Shown here: positions 46,741 through 57,720 of the stretch, in pieces
Numbering within the stretch: position 1 is the first letter of the stretch
How the letters are laid out: every line of letters starts with the position of its first letter
Assembly (NCBI GenBank): GCA_947685225.1
Contig: CANTUV010000004.1
Span: forward strand, 18,011,001-18,075,000
From: Garcia nutans
Lineage: Eukaryota > Streptophyta > Magnoliopsida > Malpighiales > Euphorbiaceae
Length of the DNA: 64,000 bases
Direction of reading: 5' to 3'
Position numbers and translations under genes: made by a program
Notes under the pieces: generated by a model
Seen by the model: the letters and a program-made list of their open reading frames with translations, nothing else
Database searches by the model: none
What the model was told of the DNA's origin: nothing

Positions 46741-47333
46741 TTACTAATCTTAGGCATGCCACCAACAACAAACTCTGAAAATAGAATAACACATTAGCCA
46801 CACAATTCATTTATCATTTAATTATCATTTCCATTCTCAATTCTCATCATCATCTAGGCAAACATGCCTTATTTATTTCAATTGAACCATCATAGCCAAT
46901 CACAATGGCTTCATATCACATTTGAGTTATCATAGCCAATCACAATGGCTTTATATTCCATCACATCTCAATCTATATTATAGCAATTCATCCTTCAAAT
47001 ACACAAACATTTACATCATATCCTTCACCTTATACATGTGTCATCATTGATATAAATATAACAAAGTACATTATTCATATAACACATTACCATTCACAAG
47101 ATTCACAATGCATAAACATAACATTGTTCATATAGTATCATATGCATCATCATTATCATCAAATGTGTGTTAAAATCTCAACATTATATGAATGTATGTT
47201 CCACACATATTTGTTTAGGTCATTCTTTGTTTTAAAAGTGTTTATTTTGAGGTTTAGGTATAAAAAGACCTTTGAAGAATCAAAGCAATGTGAGAAAAGC
47301 CAAGAACCATCACAGTAGCTAACACCCTCAAGG

Positions 47334-47520
47334 GACACGGCCAAGCTTGTGGCCGTGTCTCTCAACACCAATTCAAGCCGTGGCAGACACGGGCAAGGGA
47401 CACAGCCGTGTCTCTCCAAAATTTATCCAACACGGCCAAATTTCCTTAGACTTGGCCGTGTCTCCCAAAAATCTTTAGTTTGGCCTTGTCTCTTCCTTGG
47501 TTTGGCCCTGTCTCTTAAGA
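47334..47520. repeat. Palindrome cluster in the E4 3' LTR
   Basis: A 26-bp copy at 47334-47359 (GACACGGCCA, spacer AGCTTG, TGGCCGTGTC in outline), a variant at 47384-47413, and a long-spacer copy at 47429-47462, then two half-sites (TTTGGCC...TGTCTC). The spacer of the long copy is 14-15 bp. The 5' LTR has the same cluster at 54732-54918. Confidence 0.9.
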
Positions 47521-48360
47521 ATAAAACCCTAAACATAGCCAAATTTCTTTTGATTGACTTAAAACACATTGTGCACAACCTAACCTCATTCAAATGGATA
47601 TAATCAATGTCATTAGCACTTATTTTACATTTTCATCACAATATTCACATTAACAATACATCAACAACACATTTAATCACTTACCAAAACCACATAACTC
47701 ACCATACATCAACAATATATCAACATCCACATACTCACCATCTTCAAACCAAAACCAACACCAATTTAATTTTTTTAACTTACAATCAATTTCAACAATT
47801 ATAAACACATCTCAAACAAACCTAATCATAACATCAACAAATCACAACTCACCTCAAATACAACTTCAAAAATAACAAAGGAAAACAAGAGAGTACTTAC
47901 CAAAGTTGATGAATTTCACAAATCTCCAACTTCAATCCTTTGATTCTTCCTTCAATTTGATTTTAGAACTTAGAACACCTCTCTTACTCTCTCTTTCCTT
48001 TGGTATAGCCGGCCACCCAAAATGAGAAGAAAAGAAAATAATCACAAGTCAAACTTCTCTTCTTCTTTAAATCTCCACCAAGCAATTCTAACAAAGCAAT
48101 TACCTAAATGCCCTTTTCTATTTGTTCTCACTTCCTTTAAAACTCTTTCCATTTTTAGTAATTTCACACATCCCAAATTAAAATATCTTCTTCCCTTGAC
48201 TCTCCATTTGACCAACATATATGTTATATATATAAGCATATATACAACATATACATTCCATTAACACAATCATTTCCTTTGCAAAAACATATATACATTT
48301 AATTCAATTTAAAACAACAACAATATTCAAAACTCCTAGGGCATAAATTGGGATATTACA

Positions 48361-48376
48361 ATTCTCCCCCTCTAAA
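48361..48376 (-). other. E4 polypurine tract
   Basis: On the minus strand AGAGGGGGAGAAT directly precedes the 3' LTR; the + strand shows ATTCTCCCCCTCT. Confidence 0.9.
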
Positions 48377-48406
48377 AAGAAATTTCATCGTCGAAATTAC
48401 CTGATA

Positions 48407-49789
48407 TCAAGTCTGAAACAACTGAGGATATTGATCTCGCATTGATTGTTCACTCTCCCAAGTTGCCTCTTCTCTCCCATGATTCTTCCATAAAACCTTC
48501 ACTAAAGGCACTTCCTTATTTCTCAATTCTTTCACTTCACGTGCCAAAATAGCAACTGGTTCTTCTTCAAATGTCAAATCTGAACTCACTTCGATATATT
48601 CAATTGGCAAAATATGAGATGGATCCGACCTATATCTCCTCAACATAGAAACATGGAATACATTATGGATCCTATCCAACTCAGGTGGCAAAGCAAGCCG
48701 ATAAACAACTGGCCCAACTCTTCCCAAAACTTCATACGGTCCAATGAAACGAGGACTCAATTTCCCTTTTCGACGAAACCTCAAGATCTTCTTCCAAGGA
48801 GACACTTTCAAAAATACCTTATCTCCCACATTATACTCAATGTCTCTCCTCTTCAAATCTGAATAAGATTTCTGACGGTCTGAAGCTACTTTCAACCTAT
48901 CTCGAATCATTTTCACTTTCTCTTCAGTTTCTTTAACCAGATCAGGACCAATTATCTTACCTTCTCCAAGCTCATTCCAACATAAAGGTGTCCTACACCG
49001 TCTACCATACAGTGTTTCGAATGGTGCCATCCCAATGCTTGATTGATGACTGTTATTATAAGCAAATTCCACAAGTGGTAAGAATCTATCCCAACCTCCA
49101 GAGAAATCAATGACACAGCTTCTCAACATATCATCGATGATCTGTATCACTCTCTCTGACTGCCCATCTGTCTGAGGATGGAAAGCAGTACTGAAATGCA
49201 GTCGAGAACCCAAAGCACCATGTAAACTCTTCCAAAACCTTGAAGTAAACCTGGGGTCTCGATCAGACACTATAGAAGTTGGGACACCATGCAGCTTCAC
49301 AATCTCATGGATATACAGTTCAGCTAACCGTTCCAAAGAGTAATCCATCCGAACCGAAAGAAAATGAGCTGTCTTAGTCAACCTGTCAACAATTACCCAA
49401 ATAGCATCATGCTTTCTTTGTGTCAATGGTATACTAGATACAAAATCCATGGTTACTCTATCCCATTTCCATTCAGGCACTGACAAAGGTTGAAGCAACC
49501 CGGTTGGAACTTGATGCTCAGCTTTTACCCTCTGACATGTGAGACATTTGGATATAAAATCTGCAATGTCTCTCTTCATACCGAACCACCAGTAATACTG
49601 CTTTAAATCATGATACATCTTTGTATTGCCCGGATGCATAGCAAATAATGACTGAAGTGCTTCTTCTAAAATGATCCTTCTTAAATTAGCATCATCAGGT
49701 ACACACAATCTGTTCTTAAACCAAAGACTCCCATCACCTCTCACAATAAAATCTCGATTCTTTCCATTCTGGCAATCTGAAACAATCTT
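48407..49789 (-). pseudogene. E4 integrase with C-terminal chromodomain
   Basis: Inserts element DNA; in chromoviruses the C-terminal chromodomain is thought to bind histone marks and direct integration to heterochromatin. In the frame from 49744 the DDE triad is complete: D100 (VTMDFV), D161 (IVSDRDPRF), E197 (GQSERV), spacing D-60-D-35-E. The zinc-binding domain has HPG...CLTC, but the first His of the HHCC set appears as Leu (EEALQSLF). The GPY/F-type module (FIGPYEVLGRVG) precedes a chromodomain-like end, EEEPVAILAREVKELRNKEV to the final PQLFQT at residues 385-445. Intact over 445 codons; only the upstream stop at 49790-49792 (TAA) isolates it. Confidence 0.92.
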
Positions 49790-50383
49790 TTAAATCTTCT
49801 CATCGACCCATTGAGCCTCTTTAATCTGATCCAACAAAACTGGTTTCAATTGCAACTGTGCCAACAATGCACCATCATCACAAGATACAAAACTAACATG
49901 CAATGCTCTCAACTCAACAAGCAACGAGAGCGAATAAACAGTCAAACCTGCTAAAGACTTCTGACTCAAGGCATCAGCAACAACATTTGCCTTACCAGGA
50001 TGATAATCAATCAAACAGTCGTAGTCTTTAATCAACTCTAACCATCTCCTCTGTCGAAGATTAAGCTCTTTTTGGACACCCAAATATTTTAAACTTTTAT
50101 GGTCTGTATAGATAAAACACTTCTCCCCATACAGATAATGTCGCCAAATCTTCAATGCAAACACAATGGCTGCCAACTCTAAATCATGGGTCGGATAATT
50201 GAGTTCATGTGGTTTCAACTGTCGAGAAGCATAAGCTATCACTTTACCTTCTTGCATCAGAACACAACCCAAACCACTATGTGAAGCATCACTGTAAATC
50301 ACATATGGTTTATCTTCCACAGGTAAAGTAAGAACAGGCGCTTGAGTCAACATTTCTTTCAACTGCTCAAAGCTAGCCTGACA
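49790..50383 (-). pseudogene. E4 RNase H
   Basis: Removes the RNA of the RNA-DNA hybrid. Motifs: [15 protein letters not shown] (first Asp), [19 protein letters not shown] (Glu), [10 protein letters not shown] (third Asp) and [11 protein letters not shown]. Open from 50362 to 49793. Bounded by TAG at 50384-50386 (start side) and TAA at 49790-49792, both in the same frame as the rest of gag-pol. Confidence 0.92.
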
Positions 50384-51490
50384 CTAATCTGTCCATACAA
50401 ATCTAACTTCCTTTCGAAGTAATCTGATAAGTGGAGTAGCTATCAAAGAAAATCCTTTTACAAACCGTCGGTAATAGCCTGCCAAACCCAGAAAACTTCT
50501 AACTTCAGTCACAGACTTTGGTGGACTCCAATTCAGAATAGCTTCAACTTTACTCGGATCAACTCTAATACCCTCTACTGAAACTATGTGACCGAGAAAA
50601 GTTACTTGGTTCAGCCAAAACTCACACTTCGATAGTTTAGCAAACAAATGCTTCTCTCTCAAAATTTGCAACACAATTCGCAGATGCTTGTCATGCTCCT
50701 CTTTATTACACGAATACACCAAAATATCATCGATGAAAACCACCACAAACTGATCCAAATAGGGCCTAAATACCCTATTCATCAAATCCATAAAAACTAC
50801 AGGTGCATTCGTCAAACCAAAAGGCATAACTAGAAACTCATAATGCCCATACCTTGTACGAAAAGCTGTCTTAGGAACATCTTCAGCTCTGACCCTCAAC
50901 TGATGGTACCCTGATCTCAAATCAATTTTAGAAAACACTGCTGCACCCTTCAATTGATCAAAGAGATCATCAATTCTAGGCAAAGGATATTTATTTTTAA
51001 TAGTCACCTTGTTCAATTGCCTATAATCGATACACAATCTCATAGTACCATCCTTCTTCTTCACAAACAAAATAGGAGCTCCCCACGGTGAAACACTAGG
51101 GCGGACAAACTCTTTATCCAGCAACTCCTGCAACTGCACCTTCAACTCTCTCAGTTCAGCAGGTGCCATTCTATAAGGAGTAATAGAAATAGGAATGGTA
51201 CCAGGAAATAATTCAATACCAAACTCCACCTCTCTCTCAGGAGGCAACCCCGGCAACTCCTCTGGAAACACATCTGGAAACTCTGCAACTGTGGGTATAC
51301 TATCAATTTGAGAACTCACTACTCTAGTATCCACCACATAAGCAAGATAAGCATCACATCCTTTTCTAATCAATCTCCTAGCTGCAACAGCTGAAACAAA
51401 CAAGGATGCTAGTTGTCCCTGCTCATTAGATACTATCACCTCTCTTCCATCACCAGTTCTCAAAGTAACAATTTTCTTTTTACAATCTAC
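50384..51490 (-). pseudogene. E4 reverse transcriptase
   Basis: RT with [20 protein letters not shown] (residues about 508-527 of the frame from 52555), [34 protein letters not shown] and catalytic FIDD (residues 607-610, about 50726-50737), the usual chromovirus variant of YxDD. The frame stays open through the thumb ([15 protein letters not shown]) to the TAG at 50384-50386. No amino-acid-level damage to catalytic residues was seen. Confidence 0.95.
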
Positions 51491-51799
51491 CACAGCTCCA
51501 TGTCTAGATAACCAGTCCATGCCTAGGATCACATCATATTCCTTAAAAGGCATTTCAATTAAATCTCCAAGGAACTCCTCACCTTGCACCATTACTGCAC
51601 TATCTCGGTGCACCTTACTAATAATCACACTATGCCCTAAAGGATTTGTCACCAATATATCAAATCCTAGGGATTCAGCATGCATATCAGACACAGGAAA
51701 AGCAGATGCACTAATATATGAATGTGTGGATCCGGGATCAATCAAAGCAAGTACTGAAATACCAAATAAAGAAAAAGTACCAGCTATGACTGCCGAAGC
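51491..51799 (-). pseudogene. E4 aspartic protease
   Basis: Processes Gag-Pol. Active site [12 protein letters not shown] (Asp at residue 273 of the frame from 52555) and the [12 protein letters not shown] strand at residues 341-352, spacing typical for Del-lineage proteases, which have DPG in place of DTG or DSG. In frame with gag and RT; no stop within it. Confidence 0.92.
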
Positions 51800-53062
51800 A
51801 TTTGGTTGCCTTTGCATCACATAAATCCTCTGAGAAGATCCAGCCCCCTCTGGTCTACTTTCCCTGGATGTAGAACCTCCTCTAGAACTAAACCCAGATC
51901 TGCCTCCTCTGCTGAAACTTCTGCCTCCTCGACCTCCCCTCACACTAGGTCGAGAAGCTGCAGAATCTACTGACATCTGCTCTTGCCTCTCCGGGCACTC
52001 TCTAACAAAATGATCAGGCGATCCACATCTGAAACATACTCCTGCCACACCATTCCTCCAACAGGTACCACCATGTGGCCTACCACAATGAATGCATATG
52101 GGTAGAGTGGATCTCTGAGTCACTGGAGTCGGAGCACTCGCCACTGAAACTGTAGGTCTAAATCTCTGTCTCTGAAACTGTACTGGCCTACCAGTTGGTC
52201 TCTGACTCCTACTAACCCGAGGAATAAAGCTTCCTTTACCTCTCTTTGCAAATGAAGACCCGGCTTCAAACTGGGGTCTTCTCACCCTGATCTCTTCCTC
52301 AGAAGCAGCCGTTGCAATACACTGGGCTCTCTCCACACTCCTAGCTGCTGCCACAAGCTGGGAAAAATCATGATATCTAGATCCAGCCACAAGACACATA
52401 ATAGAGGGACTCAATCCCTCCTCAAATCTCCTGCATCTATCAATCTCATCAGATATAATACCCCCAGCATAATGGCTCAACCGGATAAACTCAACCTCAT
52501 ATTCCGTTATGGTCCGGTGATCTTGCTTCAAGCTTAAGAACTCCATTTTCTTCACATCTTTCTACTCCCTTGGAGTGTACTTCAATTCAAACTCTCTTAG
52601 GAAATCAGCATAGGACAATGTTGGTGGATCATCCATAGCATGGGGCACGGTCTTCCACCAGTCATATGCATCCTTCTGCAACAATGATCTTGCATAATCA
52701 AATCTTTCCTCTGGAGTGGCTTGCAACTGAACAAATATTCTCTGTACTTTATCTAGCCACTGTTCAGCTACAGCTGGATCAATAGTACCTAAGAAATCTT
52801 CTGCTCCATACTTCCGTAATTTATCATACTGTCTCACTGATACCAAAGGCTGTGGGGGTGGTGGCGGTGGTTGCACTGGTGCTGGCCTCAAAGCCTCTAC
52901 CTCATGCCTAAGCCAAACTGGTGGAACCTCCTCACCAGCTGGTCTCCCCGACACAGAAGCAGGTACCTTTCCAGCACTATCCACTCTAGCTCCCTCTCTA
53001 ACCTCATCAGGAGCTACGCTCTCCGCACTACCCTCTACTGACTGTCGCAAGTGAGAATCCAT
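51800..53062 (-). pseudogene. E4 gag (one in-frame stop)
   Basis: Starts at an ATG at 53062 (MDSHLRQS; an upstream GTG is not needed). A Pro/Gln-rich N terminus is followed by the retrotransposon gag domain (EQWLDKVQRIFVQLQ, FDYARSLLQKDAYDWWKT), a TAG at 52562-52564, then [20 protein letters not shown] and a CCHC knuckle [14 protein letters not shown] (about 51995-52036), then a Ser/Gly/Arg-rich tail. A second Cys/His cluster, [12 protein letters not shown], precedes the knuckle. Gag and pol share a single frame, so no frameshift signal is needed. Confidence 0.93.
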
Positions 53063-53205
53063 CACAACCTATGTCTGCAAACACAGCAGAATACATCTTA
53101 TTAAAGATCAGAGACTGCCAATCCCAAACATGTATGCTATTCAAAAACCAACTTTTTAAGTCAAAATATTCTTTTTCTTACATTTTACCTAGGTTGAGAT
53201 TCTCA
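53063..53205 (-). other. E4 5' leader
   Basis: Short leader between PBS and gag; no motif recognised. Confidence 0.7.
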
Positions 53206-53224
53206 AACCTAGGCTCTGATACCA
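53206..53224 (-). other. E4 primer binding site (initiator tRNA-Met)
   Basis: TGGTATCAGAGCCTAGGTT on the minus strand, seven bases from the 5' LTR. TGGTATCAGAGC is complementary to the 3' end of initiator tRNA-Met. Confidence 0.95.
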
Positions 53225-53231
53225 AAACAAT

Positions 53232-55759
53232 TGTAACACCCCTATATCCGGTACATGCACACTACAAACACCACAATGTAATATACATGCACTGAATATA
53301 GGGATGCTACGGTTTTCCTTAACATTCAAAACATTTTAAATGATACCATAATCTTTCTCATTATACATTATAGAAAATAAGTCATTAACCTGTAATATAA
53401 AAAAAATAGATATAAATACATTTACTTAATATGCAGCAGAATTTATAAAATATTTACATATATAAATACTTCCAAATCCATATTTACAATTATACATATA
53501 TTTATATTAAAATCAATACTTTACAAAACATAAAAAAATTATACATGATTGGCAGCTCTTCTCTGATCTTTAAGTCCCAAAATAACTCTTCAATGTCTAC
53601 TCTCACTCGGTCTCGAGGAACTCTCGGGTTCAACTCTGTTACCTGCGTGATCAACACTATCGCGCTAAGCCAACGGCTTAGTAGTACAAATTATGCTAAC
53701 ATTATGCTTAAATGCAATGCAATATCATACACATTAATAATAAAACAACATTATAGTTGTAAAGATAATACCACACCTTTATATTTCATAACTCATACTC
53801 ATATAATCATATTACATTTTAAAGTCCTTTCAAGGATCTCATTATTCAATTATTTTAACATCAATAAACCACATTGAAACAAAGACAAGCATTGGGCCCA
53901 AAAGACACTAATATGCAATTCAATTTTCAGAGTTAATGCTTTGGTTTAATCATCACATTTATCAATATCATAATCCCAACTAGGCTTCAAGGATTAGGTT
54001 CAACCAAGCTTCAAGGGGAACAAAGCATGCTAAGTATCAACCCAACTTGGCTTCAAGAACCAACCCAACCTAGCTTCAAGGGTTGTAACATCTCAATTAG
54101 GCTTCAAGGATCAAGTCCAACCTAACTTCAAGAGATTGTTACTAATCTTAGGCATGCCACCAACAACAAACTCTGAAAATGGAATAACACATTAGCCACA
54201 CAATTCATTTATCATTTAATTATCATTTCCATTCTCAATTCTCATCATCATCTAGGCAAACATGCCTTATTTCTTTCAATTGAACCATCATAGCCAATCA
54301 CAATGGCTTCATATCACATTTGAGTTATCATAGCCAATCACAATGGCTTTATATTCCATCACATCTCAATCTATATTATAGCAATTCATCCTTCAAATAC
54401 ACAAACATTTACATCATATCCTTCACCTTATACATGTGTCATCATTGATATAAATATAACAAAGTACATTATTCATATAACACATTACCATTCACAAGAT
54501 TCACAATGCATAAACATAACATTGTTCATATAGTATCATATGCATCATCATTATCATCAAATGTGTGTCAAAATCTCAACATTATATGAATGTATGTTCC
54601 ACACATATTTGTTTAGGTCATTCTTTGTTTTAAAAGTGTTTATTTTGAGGTTTAGGTACAAAAAGACCTTTGAAGAATCAAAGCAATGTGAGAAAAGCCA
54701 AGAACCATCACAGTAGCTAACACCCTCAAGGGACACGGCCAAGCTTGTGGCCGTGTCTCTCAACACCAATTCAAGCCGAGGCAGACACGGGCAAGGGACA
54801 CAGCCGTGTCTCTCCAAAATTTATCCAACACGGCCAAATTTCCTTAGACTTGGCCGTGTCTCCCAAAAATCTTTAGTTTGGCCGTGTCTCTTCCTTGGTT
54901 TGGCCCTGTCTCTCAAGAATAAAACCCTAAACATAGCCAATTTTCTTTTGATTGACTTAAAACACATTGTGCACAACCTAACCTCATTCAAATGGATATA
55001 ATCAATGTCATTAGCACTTATTTTACATGTTCATCACAATATTCACATTAACAATACATCAACAACACATTTAATCACTTACCAAAACCACATAACTCAC
55101 CATACATCAACAATATATCAACATCCACATACTCACCATCTTCAAACCAAAACCAACACCAATTTAATTTTTTTAACTTACAATCAATTTTGAACAATTA
55201 TAAACACATCTCAAACACACCTAATCATAACATCAACAAATCACAACTCACCTCAAATACAACTTCAAAAATAACAAAGGAAAACAAGAGAGTACTTACC
55301 AAAGTTGATGAATTTCACAAATCTCCAACTTCAATCCTTTGATTCTTCCTTCAATTTGATTTTAGAACTTAGAACACCTCTCTTACTCTCTCTTTCCTTT
55401 GGTATAGCCGGCCACCCAAAATGAGAAGAAAAGAAAATAATCACAAGTCAAACTTCTCTTCTTCTTTAAATCTCCACCAAGCAATTCTAACAAAGCAATT
55501 ACCTAAATGCCCTTTTCTATTTGTTCTCACTTCCTTTAAAACTCTTGCCCTCTTTAGTAATTTCACACATCCCAAATTCAAATATCTTCTTCCCTTGACT
55601 CTCCATTTGACCAACATATATGTTATATATATTAGCATATATACAACATATACATTCCATTAACACAATCATTTCCTTTGCAAAAACATATATACATTTA
55701 ATTCAATTTAAAACAACAACAATATTCAAAACTCCTAGGGCATACATTGGGATATTACA
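53232..55759 (-). repeat. E4 5' LTR (Tekay/Del)
   Basis: Same length and structure as the 3' LTR. Differences are scattered single-base changes plus two small indels and one local cluster near 55547-55554. Hairpin at 53665-53681, palindrome cluster at 54732-54918. Confidence 0.95.
54732..54918. repeat. Palindrome cluster in the E4 5' LTR
   Basis: Same copies as 47334-47520. One half-site differs between the LTRs (TTTGGCCGTGTCTC here, TTTGGCCTTGTCTC in the 3' LTR). Confidence 0.9.
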
Positions 55760-55764
55760 CTTTT
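55760..55764. repeat. Target duplication of E4, right copy (CTTTT)
   Basis: Differs from the left copy by one C-to-T at a CG in the original site (CTTTCGG). Confidence 0.8.
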
Positions 55765-56217
55765 GGTGGGTGTCCTACTTAGGCATTGATTATATAAGGG
55801 CATGTTTCCATCTTCGGATGGGTGTCCATTTGTTTGTTTTGCTTGGACATTGTTTTGATTTTTAATATATCGATGCTTTATTTTAATTATTATGTGTAAT
55901 ATGGATAATATTGTTGTATTTAAGAATTTTATAATATTAAGACCTGTAAAGGAGGCCGATTCCAATGAACCAAGCGTTGTGGGGGTGCTAGGCCATTTCT
56001 CACCTTCCCCACACGTACCCAACTTTCCGAACCCATTAAGGGGTTAGGGATTCCTTAGGAATCGAGTCATCCACCCCTTTCTTTTTCCCGGCCTGTCCGG
56101 GTGGTGATTCCATTTTCTTCGGACTTAGGTTCGTGTTCTCTAAGGCCCCGAGCCTAAATAGTGTCGAAGTCGCAAGAACCATTCCACCGGGAGTGGGGGC
56201 AATAATCCCTGCTCACA
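55765..56217 (+). repeat. E2 3' LTR, right part
   Basis: 453 bp, ending AATAATCCCTGCTCACA, homologous to 37501-37941. Shows the uninterrupted E3 target region (GTCCTACTTAGGC). Confidence 0.9.
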
Positions 56218-56222
56218 TGGAG
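56218..56222. repeat. Target duplication of E2, right copy (TGGAG)
   Basis: Identical to 25279-25283; E1 gag resumes here. Confidence 0.9.
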
Positions 56223-57040
56223 ATAATTTTTAGATCTAGGAAGACCTCTGTCCTAGATTTTCAATAAGCTATAGAAGAAAGGACTATTGCAACCATTGGC
56301 CCCTCGACCTTTGTCAAATTCTCTACTGCCAAAAATTGATTCCAAGGCCTTATGTCAATTCCACCATACATAAGGTATGAAATAAGTAATTGTATTTGAT
56401 TAAGGCATGCGGTCCAAGATCTAATTGATAGTGGTAAATTGCCCAAACCTAACAAACCTAGCACAAAAGACAATCCTTCAGCAACCTTCATGATAGGAGG
56501 AGGGTTGAGGGAAGATTTTATCTTGTCATCTTTTCAAAATGTAGATGTAGAAAATACAAAGAAGGAGGAAGTTCTATTCAATGAATTTGGGAAAAATATG
56601 AATGAGGAAGTATTAATTTTTTTTTATTGTGATTGAATTTTAGGACTCAACTAACAATGATGATGAATTAGAGTCTAAGAAAGAAGAATAGGTTTAGTCT
56701 GAACCTGAGGTAGAAGAAATACAAAATACCCACTCTGGCAAGCCTTATGGTAGGGCTCATCCAAAAGAAGTAGAGGCTGACAAGGGGAAAGAAACTGAGG
56801 TAGAAGGAAAAGAAGAAAAAGATGATGCCATCCTTAAACAACTAAAAAGGACCCATGCCAGTATCAACATCTGGGACTTACTAGCTACATCTAAAAGGAA
56901 TTAAGGGACTATGGCAAAGGCTATGGCTAGCATATATATTTCCACTTATACAACACCAGAGGAGCTAGTTAACTTCATAGGGACAAAGAAGGAGGAAGAA
57001 GGGAAGGAAGGTGGAGGTAGTAAGAAGGAAAATGGAGTTG
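56223..57040 (+). pseudogene. E1 Tat gag, C-terminal half
   Basis: Continues the gag interrupted at 25283. Recognisable pieces: a GLLQPLAPRPL-like segment (about 56280-56320), a decayed knuckle region (LCQFHHT-like near 56350), SATFMIGGGLREDFILSSFQN (about 56479), and a SGKPYGRAHPKEVEADKGKE-type linker (about 56735-56800). Frequent stops and frame changes. The order and spacing match E3 gag. Confidence 0.75.
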
Positions 57041-57720
57041 AGGCAAGAGTTTTATCCTTTTCCATTATTGACATAATAGAAGAAGGAAGAGATCACATCT
57101 GTCTACTTTTCATTAAGGTAAAGGTTAAAAGAAAGAGAACCCCTTGTGCTATGGTTAATGATGGATTTGCTATAAATATATGCCTACTCAAAATTTTACC
57201 AAAACTGGCCATATCTACTTGTGACCTAAGTTTCTCTGAGGTGATAATCTGAGCTTATGACAATACCAAGAGGTAGCAGAAGGAACTTTCAAAGCCATTG
57301 TAAAGGTGGCTCTTATTGAATCTATGGTAGAATTTGTTGTCCTATAAATATCAGTTACCTTCTCACTACTGTTGAGTCACCCATGGTTTCACCCTCTTAG
57401 TGGAGTTCCTTTAACACTCCATTAAAATATTAAGTTTCTAGATGGTGATGGGATAATAGTAATTGAGGCAAAGGACAATGAAGTGGTCAATGCTCTTATG
57501 ATAGAAAGGCCTCTCAACAATTCCAAGTCACTAGTATTTCTAAAGATGTAATAGGAGGTCCTAAAGTTTTGACTATGATAAAGCAAATGAATTACTTACT
57601 AGGAACTGGTCTTGGGAAAGGAAAAATAGGTGTGAAGGAGCTCCCAAATTTCAAAAACTCAAGTATCTGGAAAGGGGCTAGGCTATGAAGGAACAGATGA
57701 AGACATTCTGCTAAAGGGAG
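57041..57720 (+). pseudogene. E1 Tat protease region
   Basis: EEGRDHICLLFIKVKVKRKR, then MVNDGFAINIC, where E3 has DDGS at the active site: the first Asp of the pair is Asn and Ser is Phe. A stop near 57250 and a frameshift interrupt it before the PWFHPLSGVP segment (about 57385) and MNYLLGTGLGKGK (about 57588). Confidence 0.75.

Larger units (their letters stand above)
45833..48360 (-). repeat. E4 3' LTR (Tekay/Del)
   Basis: Opens TGTAACACCCC and closes GGGATATTACA on the + strand. Contains, left to right, the conserved hairpin (46267-46283), CTTCAAGG repeats (46566-46740), a 40-bp-class direct repeat with CATAGCCAATCACAATGGCTT (46890-46955), and the palindrome cluster (47334-47520). Confidence 0.95.
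45833..55759 (-). mobile_element. E4: complete Tekay/Del chromovirus in minus orientation, youngest insertion
   Basis: Two 2528-bp LTRs (45833-48360 and 53232-55759), initiator-tRNA-Met PBS, one gag-pol frame ending in a chromodomain, and PPT, all in order on the minus strand. Roughly two dozen differences between the LTRs were seen by eye (about 1%), implying a recent insertion. It sits in the E2 3' LTR. Three in-frame stops make this copy non-autonomous now. Confidence 0.95.
25284..56217 (+). mobile_element. E2: pol-less Tat element (gag-only, TR-GAG-like)
   Basis: LTR ends TGTAGACCC...CTCACA on both sides; target duplication TGGAG at 25279-25283 and 56218-56222. After removing E3 and E4 the LTRs are about 2348 bp (5') and 2341 bp (3'), and the internal region (37942-43944) is only 6.0 kb. 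It has a good PBS, gag, and PPT, but no protease, RT, RNase H or integrase sequence: gag is followed directly by 3.4 kb of non-coding sequence with minisatellites. It therefore moved with enzymes supplied in trans. Confidence 0.85.
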
